Part shown: positions 63,641 through 64,000 of the stretch, one piece after another
Numbering within the stretch: position 1 is the first letter of the stretch
Layout: every line of letters begins with the position of its first letter
Assembly: GCA_018881555.1 (NCBI GenBank)
Contig: JACAXG010000034.1
Location: forward strand, 633,327-697,326
Direction: 5' to 3'
Length of the DNA: 64,000 nt
DNA from: Amblyornis subalaris
Lineage: Eukaryota; Chordata; Aves; Passeriformes; Ptilonorhynchidae
Translations under genes and position numbers: made by a program
Notes under the pieces: model-generated
Database searches by the model: none
What the model saw: the letters and a program-made list of their open reading frames with translations, nothing else
What the model was told of the DNA's origin: nothing

Positions 63641-64000
63641 GTATGATACAGAAATCTGTTTTATTGTTCTTTTTGAGACTATTAGTTCAGTGTTCTCTTA
63701 AGTTTCTTTCATTTTATAAAATATTAATTTTCAAAGAAAATGTACATTATTAAGATCAATAGTCATAGGGGATTTAATTATTGAAATGTTTAATAACATG
63801 TATGCATTTTGCTTAGTCAAAAATTTATAAACTCGTTTGTCAAATGTACCATTAAGAGACCATTAAATTGGATTTATGCTTTGATTTTGGAAGCTCGCTG
63901 ACAGGTTTAGTATTCTTATAGTCATCCATACTTATGACTCTTGAGTCATTACTTCATTAATTATTTGGGAATTCTGAGGCTGTGTCTTTCTGATTAGTAA
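63641..64000 (+). other. DLG1: DLG1 intron 3, 5' part
   Basis: This is the start of the next intron, from donor GTATGA to the window edge. It is AT-rich, with no exon or repeat that I can recognise. The next expected exon would encode the KYRYQDED region. Confidence 0.85.

Noticed and set aside
1..64000. CRISPR arrays, operons, tRNA or rRNA genes, endogenous retroviral LTR pairs
   Set aside because: None seen; the window is vertebrate nuclear DNA and no such structures are visible.

Overview
This window is vertebrate nuclear DNA, most likely from a bird. The evidence is a recognisable avian set of CR1 LINE fragments, a compact CpG-island promoter, and the spliced 5' part of DLG1 (SAP97, discs large MAGUK scaffold 1). 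Nothing in it looks bacterial, plasmid or phage. Long reading frames are nearly all chance frames in GC-rich or AT-biased DNA.

Layout: (1) about 1-47,700 is upstream intergenic sequence with no gene I can support. The first ~13 kb is relatively GC-rich, and the rest is AT-richer with a few simple repeats and one degraded CR1-like segment. A small CpG-containing patch with two inverted AP-1-like sites lies at 12,590-13,400. (2) About 47,930-48,960 is the CpG-island promoter of DLG1, with tandem GC boxes, a reversed CCAAT box, a CACGTG E-box, a YY1-type element and GC-rich minirepeats. (3) Coding exon 1 (48,632-48,650), a 273-bp intron, exon 2 (48,924-49,055), a 14.4-kb intron and exon 3 (63,474-63,640) give the first 106 codons of DLG1. 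These include the N-terminal L27 domain. The gene continues past the right edge. (4) Intron 2 carries three CR1 fragments, AT-rich simple repeats and an unidentified coding-like stretch on the minus strand.

The most interesting points are these. DLG1 intron 1 is a multiple of three and open in frame, so its retention would insert 91 residues before the L27 domain. A set of Lys/Ser/Gln-rich minus-strand open segments with apparent frameshifts lies in intron 2 (about 58,990-61,260). A CR1 pair in intron 2 is arranged as if by a local inversion. The mini-CpG patch near 12.8 kb may be an unannotated promoter or enhancer. I found no clearly new multi-gene system.
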